A stretch of DNA of 64,000 bases from Ophioceras dolichostomum (taxonomy: Eukaryota; Ascomycota; Sordariomycetes; Magnaporthales; Ophioceraceae): the NCBI GenBank assembly GCA_003049485.1, contig PYST01000132.1:35179-99178 (forward strand), written 5' to 3'. Positions 11,673 to 22,386 of the stretch are shown here, piece after piece. The stretch's first letter is position 1; each line of letters starts with the position of its first letter. The translations under genes were made by a program, and so were the position numbers. A model generated the notes under the pieces. That model had not been told where the DNA came from. It worked only from the letters and a program-made list of their open reading frames with translations, and ran no database searches.

Positions 11673-13657
11673 ATGGAACTCTTCAAAAAAGAACCCGGCG
11701 AGGACGCCGAGCCAGCCAAGCCCAAGCTGGCTCCATCCTCCGATAAAAAGAACTTGATTGTAAGTGCGCACACCTTCCGTCTCTCCCCAACGACATGTTC
11801 GAATCCAGCGCGTTAACGTTGTTTGGGATGTACAGACAGAGCTGGGAAAGCTGGACAGGCCGATGTGCCTTCCTTGCCTGATACTTTGCAAGACCGAGAC
11901 AGAGCACCTGTGCACGACGACGGACAGCCATTCCCAGTGCCAAAACTGCCGAGACAGTGGCAAGTACTGCCTACGTCTCAAAGTCAACGAGAGCCGGCCG
12001 ATCTTCCGTATGGCCCAGAAGTTCCAGGCCGAGCTCGCCGAGCAGCGGGTGAAGGGGCGTGACCCCTCGCCTTCGCAGATGCATGCCTACAATCAGATCA
12101 TTGACTGCGCGATTAACTTTGCGGAGACCTGCCGAGACATCAAGGACCGCACCGAGGACGCCGAGAAGGCCTCGGCCGAGAACATGAAGATCCTGCGCCG
12201 CGCCGCGAGCTGCAAGTCGGAGAAGCAGGCGTACGAGTGGGCCGCACAGTGCGGCTGGGAGCTGGCCCAGATGGAGGCTGAGGTCACCAAGAGCCGCCAG
12301 CAGAACCAGCAGCAGCAGAAGAAGAAGAGGAAGCGCGACGGCTCTCCCGACCTCCAGCCGGCCAAGGCCGTCGGCCTGAAGGAGCTCCTCGCCGAGCTGA
12401 AGTCGGCTCGAGACAAGCGGGACAACGCCGAGATGAAGGCGGCCCGGCTCGTCGAGCAGGTCAAGGACCTCAAGAGCGAGAACAAGGAGCTGGACAAGGC
12501 CAAGGTCGCCGCCGCCGCCAGCCGCGACCGCGCCACCGAGGAGCTGGAGAACAGCCGCGCCGACGTCCTAGCCGTGCGGGCCGCCCTGGAGCGCGCCGAG
12601 ATGCTGCGGACGTCCCAGGCGCAGTTAGGCGGACTCCCTGCCGGCAAGTCCGCCAGCCAAGACGTCGTCGACCGCACCGACAACGTAGAGGAGATCGACT
12701 CCGACAGCACGCTCGGAGCGCCTGCCCCCGACCTCAACGCCATCGACGGCCATTCCAACGCCGCCACCGCCGGCGACTCGACTGCTCCTGCTGCTCCCGT
12801 GGTATTCTCCAACGTCTGGCGCAAGCTCCCCGAGCGCTTCCGGCAGCTCATCTTCCACTACATCCTGCAGGACATCCCCTCGATCTGGCAGTCGCTCCAG
12901 AACCAGCGCACCGCGATCGTGGCCGAGATGGCGGGGCTCGCCGACGATAAGGCGGCCGTCATCACCGGCCCCACCGTCAACACCGAGACCCGCACGGCGG
13001 TTATACTCTACCACCTGGGCCGGGGAGTCGACCTCGAGAGCCACGACGCGCTCAACGCGTACATCTCGGCCAACTCGGGCCGCGTGTTCCCGGGCGGCGG
13101 CGACGCCGTCAACTGGCCGCGCCGCGACCACGAGCGGGTGATGACGCTGTGCCTCGTGTCCAAGGAGTGGATGGTGAGGGTCCTGAAGGCCCAGGCGGCT
13201 GGTTTCGCGAAGATGAGTGCTAGTATCCCCGTATGTTACATTCATTCATTCCCTCCTTTTCCACTTCCACATCGTTTTCGCAAAGGTTTCCTCTGTGCTG
13301 TGAACGGATGGACGGCTGGCTGATCATTGCCAATTAATACCAGTCGGTGTCGGGCCCTGCCCGCGCCTTGGAGAGACGTGCCCTGGGACCCGCCAAGCGG
13401 CCCGCCCTCGCCGATGTAAGTGAATCACGCTGAGAATGCTGATTGATCTTTCAGACTCCACCTCCCCGGCCGAGATTCTCGTTCCACGCGCTTGCTCGCC
13501 GACCGTCCGTGAACAATGTGTGGCCCGAGGACGCAGATGCTGACCCGATGTCGTATCGCAGCAGGCTTTCGAGGGAAGCAACTACGCCTCTTCTTCCCCG
13601 TCTGGCGGCCCGCCTAAGAAGCAGAAGACTATTGTCTATGACAAGGCCTATCGCTAG
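11673..13657 (+). CDS. coiled-coil protein with N-terminal cysteine module; function unknown
   Basis: Five predicted exons: 11673-11759, 11836-13230, 13344-13415, 13455-13508 and 13565-13657, all joined in phase 0, giving 566 residues. I do not recognise the family. After a lysine-rich start comes a cysteine cluster (C-x2-C, then C-x8-C-x2-C-x6-C within about residues 40-75) reminiscent of, but not equal to, a Zn(II)2Cys6 binuclear cluster. A basic KKKRKRDG segment is followed by a long heptad-rich coiled coil (about residues 210-320), an acidic Ser/Asp linker and a helical region beginning LPERFRQLIFHYIL and later LCLVSKEWMV, which weakly resembles a split F-box. The end, PPKKQKTIVYDKAYR, looks like a real terminus with a nuclear signal. 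The third intron is only 39 nt, and the fourth (56 nt) has a GCTGAC branch site. Nuclear location is inferred; the exons after 13230 are less certain. Confidence 0.72.
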
Positions 13658-15041
13658 GCCCTATAGGGGCAGCACTCTTCTTCGTCTGTTTTCTGATGGC
13701 CGGGTGTGGCCCTTTTGACGTTTTTGCCTTCCTTTTGACGGGTTTCCCCTCTCTTGTCTTCTTTCTTCTCGGGGGAATGTTGGGTGCCGTTTTGTTTTGG
13801 TTTTTCTTCCTTTCTGGTGGTGGCCCCCCCCCCCCCCCCCCTTTTTTTTTTTTTTTTTNNNNNNNNCCCCCCCCCTTTTTTTTTTTTTAAACTTCGGATT
13901 CAGTAGGGTCAACGTGGGCGTACTGGGTTTGCTCGGGGCCTCCTTGCTTTCTTTCTTTCTTTCTTTCTTTTTTTTTGGTGCATGCTCCCAATAAAGAACA
14001 ATTCTCTCTCCCTCTGGCTTCCTCCTCTCGCTTTTCTGTTGATTCTTTCTCGCCAGGTTGTACTGGTAGGGAATGCTGAAAAAAGAGAGCGCAGTAGTGG
14101 CAAGAATCGAGTGCTGTGCCTTCCCCCCCGTCACAAGAACCAAGGTAGGTCCATTTGCTCCCATAGAGTGCCACGTTTGGCCAGATCTTTCGTGCCCTTT
14201 CTTCTTCTTGTGAAGTTATCATGGAAAGATGCCTAGGCAGTTTGCACGCTGAAGCCATTGGTGTTGCGTACCGCTCTTTTTCATGAATCAGAAACCAGAG
14301 GCGTGACAAGGGGGTCTCATCTCAGGCATGTTCGTCGAGCGGGTGTGCTGGTAGACTCTTCGGGTAAATTTACCCACGGCTTGCTCGGGGGGTCGATATT
14401 TTTCTTTCTGGCGAGGAAACATCCAGCGAAATGCCGCGAACATCCGCGGCGCGTCGTCCATATGAATGTGTCGTTCCATCCACTGTTTTACTTTTATTTC
14501 TCGTCGTTCGCTCAGGGTTCGGGGGGCCTGGCATGGGCCAAGGGCTCACTGTTTCTCAGAAAGCGGGTGACGATGTAGAGGACATCGGAACCCAAGGTTT
14601 TCGTCGTAGGATTAATGGGACAGTGCATTGCATTCCCGTTACTAAGTTTCTGGTGATAGAAGAGGCCGAAAAATCGACCTGGTTCGTTAGACAAATATAC
14701 ATCTACAAAGACGCGTATTGACAAAACAAAATGCAGAAAAAGTCACAGATGCGCTATGCCCTCCCCCTTATCCATTTTCTCTAAAGAAAATTGAACTCTA
14801 AAGAAAAAGAAAAAAAATCATTAATGTCGACCACTCTGATTAGACCCATGGGTATTGCCAAAAGAAAATCAAAGACCGAAAGGAAAAACACGGACGCCAT
14901 ATCCCTCACCTTTAAACCGAGAAGAAGGAAACCCCCATTACAACCTCCAAGCTCCAAGCCGTCCAGGCTAGTCCTTATCACGTCTAGAACAGGATGGAGA
15001 GAAGCAACCGATAAGATACAGCCTAGGACGACCCGACGGTT
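13658..15041. other. convergent intergenic region with assembly gap
   Basis: Holds the 3' ends of the coiled-coil gene and of the lipase gene. It contains long homopolymers around an 8-base N gap (13824-13888), TTTC repeats near 13950-13975 and otherwise unremarkable sequence. No gene is supported. Confidence 0.5.
13824..13888. other. homopolymer-flanked assembly gap (8 N)
   Basis: Eighteen C (13824-13841) and seventeen T (13842-13858) precede the Ns at 13859-13866; nine C (13867-13875) and thirteen T (13876-13888) follow. The same C-then-T pattern on both sides suggests that the two contig ends may represent the same homopolymer tract, so the true gap may be zero or negative. This is in non-coding sequence. 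Confidence 0.9.
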
Positions 15042-16565
15042 CTACAAGAGGAACTCCTCGCTGAGCCAGTGACGGAAGACGGTCCAGCCCTCAGAAAAGC
15101 TGGGCTTCTCAGTGCGGACGATGATGGCCGCGTGGCTGTGGCTGTTGTTGTGAATCCAGACGGGGTACTTGCGCCACTTGAGCGAGTCGAGCGACTTGAT
15201 CATCTCGAACTGGTAAGGGGCGAGGGCCAGCGTCGGCTGACCCGGATGGCTCTGCTTGCGCTCCAGCGCGAGGATGGCGTCGTCCTCGTCCTCATACTCC
15301 TCCTCCTCGTCGGAGCTGTCGCCGAGGAGCTTGCTGGAGGAGGAGGCGCCGTTGCCGTTGGGACCACGCTCGTCGTCGCCCGACTCGTCCGAGGCGCTGC
15401 CGAGGTATTCTTGGGCCTGCGAGCTGTTGAGCTCCTCGTACGCGTCCTCGACCGAGGCGCGGACCTCCTTGATCCAGAGGGGCAACAGGCGCAGGGCCGA
15501 GACGTCGATGCCGGCGAGGCCGCGGTTGTGCGCCTTGACGCGCTTCGACGACCGGATCGTCTGCACACCCGAGTTGACCAGGAAGGCAACGATGCCGATG
15601 GGCACGAAGAAGGCGAGGGTGAGGAAGAAGGGGATCCGCTTCAGCCACTTGAGCGCAGCCTTGTCTAACGGCTGGCCGGCGTCTTCGCTGGCAGCGGCAG
15701 CGCCGGCGCCGGCGGATTGTGGCGAGAAGGGCTGGACAGGATCGAGGATCACGTCGTCGTAGCCCTCCACAAAGCGCATCTTAATCTTAGACATGTCCGC
15801 ATACGGATCCGTCTTGGAGATGCCGGTCGTGTAGTAGACGGCAGTGCGGTCGTTGACGATGTTGGCGTACAGCGTGTGGCGCTTGAACCTCCTCAGGCCG
15901 GACATGAAGATGGAGTTCGGATCCGTCAGCACGGCGAGCAGCGGCCTGCCTGTGTCGCGGAACTTGTCGATGCCGAACAGCTGCCGACCCGACATGCACA
16001 AGGTGCGAGCGCCCAGCACGTTCCACAGGTCGTTCGCCACCCCCTTGAGCGGAGTCCGGACGCCGAGGAACGGGCTGGCGAAGGCCGTGAAGTTCATGCA
16101 CTCGACCTGATCCAGGACGCCCTTAGCGTGCAGCAGCCCGATCGCATAGCGGGCGACGAGGCCGCCCAGCGAGTAGCCCACGATGCTTAGCTTCTTGATC
16201 TTGCCGCCCTTGCTCTCGATGAGCTTCAGCTCCTCCTCGATCTCGACGCAGACGCGCTCGCCGCCTAGCTCAATTCCGTCGTACGTGAACGACCCGCTGT
16301 TACGCTTCGCGACGAGTATGTGCAGCTTGTCTCGCGGGTGCTTTTGGCGCAGGCTTTTGGCCACCTGGGCCATATGCGCGGGGTTACCCCAAAGCTGTTG
16401 GAGGCAAGCGGTCGCGTGCGTCAGCGGTTTATCCCAATCGAGAAATGCGAAAAAAGATGCTTCCCTGGCATGGTGGGTGGGTGGCTATAAACTTACACCA
16501 TGGACCAGAACACACAAATGATCGGCCTCGACAGAGCCGCCGCTACATTCGGTAACGACCTCCAT
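15042..16565 (-). CDS. Lpl1/Rog1-type serine lipase (DUF676 alpha/beta hydrolase)
   Basis: Complement of exons 16497-16565 and 15042-16394; the 102-nt intron (GTAAGT donor, CAACAG acceptor) splits the signature LVHG/LWGNPAHM. The 473-residue protein is a putative lipid-droplet or endomembrane (phospho)lipase. LVHGLWGNP forms the oxyanion region, GYSLGG holds the nucleophile at about Ser98, and a hydrophobic segment near residues 277-300 (IPFFLTLAFFVPIGIVAF) could anchor it in a membrane. An acidic Ser/Glu/Asp-rich insert precedes a conserved end with HNNSHSHAAIIVR, a likely catalytic-histidine region. Length is close to yeast Lpl1 (about 450 residues). Upstream in-frame codons exist, but MEVVTE is the start that fits the family. 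Lpl1 versus Rog1 subtype is not resolved. Confidence 0.88.
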
Positions 16566-18165
16566 TGTAAGGCTCAAGAGTGAGTATATGCCGAGGATTG
16601 CGTTTGCGATGGCGAGCGAGAGAGGTGTAATGCAGAATCGCTGGAGGGCTGGAATACGGTGTGACGAGCGATACTGGCGGTATTCGACGGATGGTGGCCC
16701 CTGAGTCCTTTTAACACCCGGCTTGGGAAGAAGCAAAGCGGCTGATTTGTTGTTCTGCTTCGCCCTTTTTCTTTTCGGACTCTTGGGAACCCGCGGAGTG
16801 CCGATGTGACTGCGCGGTCCCTGCTTCTGCTTATCTCCCGCTCCTGCTCCTTTGTCTCGTAGTGGTGGCGCCGCTGGTGGGAAGGGGGTTGTAAGGAAGG
16901 CCACAGTTTGGCCCGACTTTTTTCTGTCCGCTTCGGCGGCCCCGCCCCGTCTCAGCATTGCTAGCTGCAAGCAGGCCCAGCCCAGCTGCACCAGAGGTGT
17001 GGTCCAGTGGAGTTTACCAGTTGAGTGTGCCGGACTTTAGAATCGCTTTGGTGGAGACGGGCTGTGATCTACTTCGGAATTAAGCAGTCTCCCAACCCAA
17101 CTGGTTGGTCGCAAATGTGCTGCAGGACGACGCTGACGTTGAACGCGTGGCGCCGTCAAAACGGACAAAAAATTACACCGAGCGGCCGACGCCGACTCCG
17201 AGAGACAGACGGAGGATCGCGGACGACGTCGACGACCGCGACAAGAGCCCCTCGGAGAGGTTGTGATATTTCACGAGCAACGGCCGGCTGTAGATTGGGC
17301 CCTTACGTCCGGCACGGCCAGGAGACGGAGACCGGCCAGCCTTTAAATATACGTGTATTCGGGAGGAAGAGCTTGCTTGCTATCTGTGCTCAGTTTGGCT
17401 CTCTGTCTGAGCAGACGTAATGTCCTGGGATTCCTCACAGATGAGTGACGCTACGGACGTGCTAGAGTCACTAGCATTGTTTTGATCGACGTCTCCCCTG
17501 GGCGAAGGGAGGACGATGTTTGAATGTTTGCCAGTTCTCCCGGACACCATATCTTGCAAGCCCACCCGTGCGACTTCCGGTGCATTTTCTAGCTCGGTCA
17601 GTGCCACGCGAATTTCGTAGGGGTTCGAGTATTGAGAGAACCAACAGCTTAGACGCAGGCAGGCAAGACTAGAGACAACCATGTCATCATCGATCAGCCG
17701 CCTGCAGGTACGGACACCGAAGAGATTAGATAGCGGTGAGCCCTCAGAGTAAGCCCTTTTGGCTTGTGTCTACGGAGTATTCCGTGCGAAATAAGCCTTT
17801 CCATGGTTGACCAGATAGCAGACCATAGTAGCCTTGGGGACTTGCTCAAGAATATGGAATAGCTGAACAAACTTAACCACACGGTTGGTGCACCATTTTG
17901 TTCCCGCAGGAGTGCACTGGCCACCACCCTGAGACGGAGCGAACCGACTAGCTGATCGTGCAATCGTCAGCTCTTTCCCCACCCAACCAACCTTCAACTT
18001 GTTCGACGCCACCTCTAGCAACTGCAGAGTAAGCTCCAGCTGCACTATCTACACTCAAGGCTGCTCTCGACTTCAAGAACGTAGTTTGTCGTCACTCAGC
18101 GGAGGATAGCCTGGTCCAGAATATCAGATTGTGTGTCCAGACACCTGGGTCGACACACGGCAGCC
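16566..18165. promoter_or_regulatory. 1.6-kb divergent promoter region
   Basis: Lies between the divergent lipase and REX3 genes and should hold both promoters. I saw no convincing small gene, tRNA or clear TATA element near either start. Confidence 0.4.
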
Positions 18166-20460
18166 ATGGATACCGGATTGAATATTTTTAAGCATATCGA
18201 CTGCCCGGCAGGAAAGAAGTGCACCTCTGTCAACTGTCTCTTTGGTCACGAGAAACCCCAGTCTGTCACAACACCCGAAGCGTCGAGCTTCAAAAGTCAG
18301 CCTCCAAATAATAAGCGCAAGACAGCCCATGACGACGAGGAGGAGAATGAGGAGGCTGAGCATGATGAAAAGGTGGGTGATTTAAGAAAGCGTCCGAGGA
18401 CACACGGCCATGGAATAAGAAGTGGTCGCGAAGCACCAGTGTCTCGCCATGAGTCTCCACCAACGACGAAGAAAATCATCCCAGCGAACTCGCCAGTGGC
18501 TGGAGGCCGTACCACAACAAATATCGAACAGAATCCCGCTTCACCGTTCTCCAGAGCCTCGCACAGCCCTGGCGCCGCGGAACGTGTATCCGCTGCCTCT
18601 GGGTCACCTCTTCCACACCTGTCTCCTGCCAATCGTGGCAGCTCACCAGCCGGCAAAATGGTCGCCCACCAGGCGAGCAGCCAGGCGAGGCGAGATGTGG
18701 TATCTACAGCATCCTTATTGAATCAGCAGCCGCCTGCCGAAGCCCCATTGCTCAAGCCGGTGAGGAAGACGGAGACCCTCAACCCTCGGCACTTGGGCTC
18801 GAACCCGGCCAAGTTCGAGGTTCGGTTCAAGTTGGTCAAACTCCTCCACGAGCAATACGCCCGCCTCAACAAGGAACTGGAGAAGCAGGCCGGCAACGAC
18901 CCCGGGGTAAAGAAGCTCCTCCTCTCCGAACAGGAGCTCATCTGGATGGTATTGGACGAAGAAGAGTACCATGCCACCAACCAGCGGCTGTCGTACTCCA
19001 GCATGCTGAAGAGCCGGATAGTGGCGTCCAAGAAGCTCACGGTGGAGCAGTGGAAGGCCGAACGGAAAGCGGCCAAGGAGAAGGAAGAGGGCGCCGCCTC
19101 GAAGCGGGCGACCAAGTCTGACGAGCCCGTTACCATCGCCACGGGTCTGGTACCGGCTCAGGAGGTCCAGGTGCTGAAGAGCCGCTTACTGACCCCAATC
19201 GACAAACTGGCTCAATACGGATACGTCCCTACTGTACCGACCGAAGATGAGATCCAGAAGGCCAAGGAGAACACTCAGGCTGCCAACGGGTGGGAAGTCT
19301 GCGACAGGTGCACCAAGAGATTCCAGGTCTTTCTGGACGGCCGCAGGGAGCAGGACGGCCGTCTGACCTCGGAGGGGAAGTGCACCTACCACTCCGGCAA
19401 AGCCTACATCCCCAACCGGTCGACCGCCGACCGCACCATCCCGGAGAAGCAATACATGTGCTGCGGCGAGAACGTGGGGCAGTCGGCGGGGTGCACGACC
19501 AGGGACACGCACGTCTTCCGCTTCTCCGACCCGAAGCGCCTGGGCTCCGTGTGGAACTTCGCGGAGACGCCCGAGGACCCGGACGGCAACAACGCTGTTG
19601 CTCCGCCCAACAGGGCCGTCTGCTTCGACTGCGAGATGGGCTACACCTCCAAGGGCTTCGAGCTCATCCGGCTGACGGCCACGTCCTGGCCCGACGGGGC
19701 GCTGTTGCTCGACGTGCTGGTGCGGCCCTACGGCGAGGTCCTGGACCTCAACTCTACGTACTCGGGCGTCTGGCCTGAGGACCTCCAGAACTCGCTCCCC
19801 TACACCGGCCGCGCCGACGTCTTCTCGGACAAGAAGGGGAAGCAGAAGATGATGACGGCGACGACGACCGACCACCAAAAATCAAACTCCGCCTCCGCCT
19901 CCGCCTCCGCCGATGAAGAACGACACTTGTTCTTCCTGAAAGACGGCCAGAAGAGAAGACGACTTGTCATGGTTCCCTCCCCCGCCGTGGCGCGCGAGCT
20001 CTTCTTCTCCCTCATCACGCGGGACACGCCGGTCATCGGGCACGGGCTCGAGAACGACCTCAACTGTCTGCGGGTGGTGCACCCGACGATCGTGGACACG
20101 GTGCTGCTCTTCCCGCACAAGAGGGGCCTGCCCATGCGCAACGGCCTGCGGATGCTGTGCCAGAGTGTGCTGAACCGGCGGATCCAGGTGGAGAACAACA
20201 ACAACAACTCCTCGTCCTCGGAACCGGGGAAGCAGCAGCAGCAGCCGCAGGGGCACGACAGCGCCGAGGACGCGAGGGCTGCCGGTGACCTGGTGAGGTG
20301 GAGGGTCAAGAGCGCGTGGGAGAAGATGAAGCGTGAGGGGTGGAAGGCCCTGGGCGACGATGAGCTCGTTCCACCTGCGACGACTGCTGCTGCTGCTTCT
20401 TCTTCCTCTTCTTTTGGCGGTGGGGAGAAATCAACGTTGAAGGCAAAGGTTGGAGGATGA
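18166..20460 (+). CDS. REX3: RNA exonuclease 3 (DEDDh 3'-5' exoribonuclease)
   Basis: Single exon, 764 residues, starting at ATG 18166 in GCAGCCATGG context; an in-frame ATG at 18133 would add 11 residues. The REX family trims 3' ends of small stable RNAs such as the RNase MRP RNA. A CCCH zinc finger at the very N-terminus (C13, C19, C24, H28) follows MDTGLNIFKHID. A disordered Ser/Pro/Lys-rich region leads to a helical middle (about residues 220-330). The exonuclease domain begins with FDCEMGY near residue 485, continues with VIGHGLENDL near 622, and closes with the histidine/aspartate pair of HDSAEDARAAGDL near 697. A poly-Asn/Ser/Gln stretch (about residues 685-695) interrupts the domain before the last motif. 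The C-terminus is an Ala/Ser/Gly-rich tail. All catalytic residues are present. Confidence 0.92.
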   Translation: MDTGLNIFKHIDCPAGKKCTSVNCLFGHEKPQSVTTPEASSFKSQPPNNKRKTAHDDEEENEEAEHDEKVGDLRKRPRTHGHGIRSGREAPVSRHESPPTTKKIIPANSPVAGGRTTTNIEQNPASPFSRASHSPGAAERVSAASGSPLPHLSPANRGSSPAGKMVAHQASSQARRDVVSTASLLNQQPPAEAPLLKPVRKTETLNPRHLGSNPAKFEVRFKLVKLLHEQYARLNKELEKQAGNDPGVKKLLLSEQELIWMVLDEEEYHATNQRLSYSSMLKSRIVASKKLTVEQWKAERKAAKEKEEGAASKRATKSDEPVTIATGLVPAQEVQVLKSRLLTPIDKLAQYGYVPTVPTEDEIQKAKENTQAANGWEVCDRCTKRFQVFLDGRREQDGRLTSEGKCTYHSGKAYIPNRSTADRTIPEKQYMCCGENVGQSAGCTTRDTHVFRFSDPKRLGSVWNFAETPEDPDGNNAVAPPNRAVCFDCEMGYTSKGFELIRLTATSWPDGALLLDVLVRPYGEVLDLNSTYSGVWPEDLQNSLPYTGRADVFSDKKGKQKMMTATTTDHQKSNSASASASADEERHLFFLKDGQKRRRLVMVPSPAVARELFFSLITRDTPVIGHGLENDLNCLRVVHPTIVDTVLLFPHKRGLPMRNGLRMLCQSVLNRRIQVENNNNNSSSSEPGKQQQQPQGHDSAEDARAAGDLVRWRVKSAWEKMKREGWKALGDDELVPPATTAAAASSSSSFGGGEKSTLKAKVGG

Positions 20461-21009
20461 TGGGGGATGATTTGTGTGTAAGATTTGTAAGGCAGGGAAA
20501 ACTAAGGGGGGCGGATAGTCTCCATGCATCTCGCGGAGAGATGGCCGAACTGTGTCTTTCAAGAAAGATCGTGTAAATACAAGAATAGGGATCACAGGAC
20601 TGCTACGGCGTATGTATTATGTACAAGACTTCACGAATATGCAACCCCATCCAGGGTAGTCGAAAACAGCTCTATCACGTGGGCTCGAACAAGAGCCGGC
20701 GAAATCAAAGGCTCTTAACAACGAATGTTCCCATTACTATCACATTTCCGAAAGCGGAGTAGATGCTGCTGCTTTTGTGTGGTCGTTTCTCTAATATTAC
20801 AACCGGAGCTCCCTTAGTAGGTAAGTAGCGGTGGTGGCAGTGGTGGTTCGTCCTCCTCGACTCAACACAGGGGTTTCACCCCAGATGCAGAGACGCCGAC
20901 CCAAGTCCCCTATCCACCACCCGGAGTCCAGTAATGTTCTCACAACACGGCTAACCTTCCGCCGTGGCCACCTCACCTGATCACCATCTCTCCTCAACGC
21001 TACCCACCG
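20461..21009. other. convergent intergenic region
   Basis: Short spacer between the 3' ends of REX3 and prohibitin-1. TAGTAGGTAAGTAG-like sequence occurs near 20813-20828. No gene is seen. Confidence 0.5.
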
Positions 21010-21980
21010 CTATGCCCTCCCGGCATTCAGTAGGATATTCGTCCCCTGCTTCCCGCCCGGCAGGTACGCGACGTTCGGGTTCGACGCCAGCGTCTGCGCG
21101 ATCTCCCTGCTGGCCTCGATCTTGCGGATCTGGATCAGGCCGTCCCCTGACTTGGCGATGGCGCGCGAGATGGTCTCGGCGCTCTCGGCCTCGCCCTCGG
21201 CGCGGATCACGTTGGCCTGGCGCTCCTGCTCGGCGCGCTCGACGATGAAGCGCGCCCGCTCGGCGTCCTGCTGCGCGATCTGCTTCATCTCGACCGCCTT
21301 GGTGAACTCCTTGCCGAACGTCATGTGCGTGATCGAGACGTCCTCGAGCGCGATGTGGAACTCGGCCGCGCGCTTCATGAGGTCGGTGCGGATCCGCTGC
21401 GAGACGGCCTCACGCTGCGTGATGAGCTCGGCGGCGTCGAACTGCGCGACGATGGACTTGAGGACCTCGTTGCCGATGGAGGGGAGGACGCGCTCGTCGT
21501 AGTCGGAGCCGAGGTTCTGTTTTTTCGTGGGTGTGGTTGTTGTTGTGAGTCTTTGGGGCCTGTTTCTGTGGATCACAGGGCAACGGGGGAGAGGTCCGGA
21601 ATATATGTGGCGGTAACCCTTGTATCGCTCAGGACTAGAAGAGACAAAAAACAAACCTGGTAGATCTTGGGCAGCTTCTGCACATCAGGCCGGTGCAGCA
21701 CCCTCAGAGTTAAGCTGACCATCTGAAGATCCTTGCTCCCTGTCGTGGTCGCGATATTGCGAGGCCTAGTCCTGACGTCGAAGATGATGGAGCGCTGAAG
21801 CCAGGGGATCAGGAAGTGCGTGCCCTCGTTCACGACCGTCTCCTTGACTCCCGACAGACGGTCGAAGATCACTGCCCTGGTGCCGCCCTTCACATCGTAC
21901 ATGGAGGAGTTTATCGCCGCCGCCGCGATGCCGGCCGGGATGGCGAGCCTGTAGATCCCGCCTAGCGCTCTTGACGCCAT
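21010..21980 (-). CDS. PHB1: prohibitin-1, inner mitochondrial membrane scaffold
   Basis: Complement of exons 21657-21980 and 21010-21516, joined in phase 0 across a 140-nt intron (GTTTGT donor, ACAG acceptor); 276 residues. Prohibitin-1 forms ring complexes with prohibitin-2 in the inner mitochondrial membrane, where they stabilise newly made respiratory subunits and regulate the m-AAA protease. An N-terminal uncleaved hydrophobic anchor (LAIPAGIAAAAI) precedes the SPFH domain (RAVIFDRLSGV, GTHFLIPWLQ), followed by the long coiled coil (FTKAVEMKQIAQQDAERARF). It ends LPGGKQGTNILLNAGRA, a PHB1-type end. Length and all conserved segments match the family. It is divergently arranged with QCR8 over 406 bp. 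Confidence 0.96.
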
Positions 21981-22386
21981 CTTTTTTTGTTGTTTTATGT
22001 TTTCGCTGTGGGGCGGCGTCTGCGTGTATGTGTTGCGATGTCTTTCGTATTGGTTGTCCGCGTAGGTCTCGTTCGTCGAATGTCGTCGTCAAGCTTGCAG
22101 GTCCTCGGAGCGTCGGATGAGCTTCAACATGGAGTTTTTGAAAGCTCACCTACCGCTGGGCGATGGGGTATAGCTGGCCCCGCTTTTCAGCTGGTCGGGT
22201 GAACTTTTCGGCTGGTGCTTGGAAAACATAGGCGCTAAACCCTTTTCGGGTAGGATCTCGGGAACCTTCGCCAATGTCGAATCAACGGTTTCCAACATTA
22301 CCATTGACTCTTCACCCCTTTCAACTGCCCCCGACTTCAGCGCGCGAATTGACCTCTCACTACGTCAATTGACCGACCGAAACACG
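21981..22386. promoter_or_regulatory. shared divergent promoter, PHB1-QCR8
   Basis: 406 bp separate the start codons of two inner-mitochondrial-membrane genes. A 13-bp box CTTTTCRGCTGGT occurs twice in the same direction, at 22183-22195 and 22204-22216, 21 bp apart (two helical turns). A third partial copy, CCTTTTCGGGT, lies near 22238-22248. No obvious TATA box is seen. Coordinated control is inference. Confidence 0.6.
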
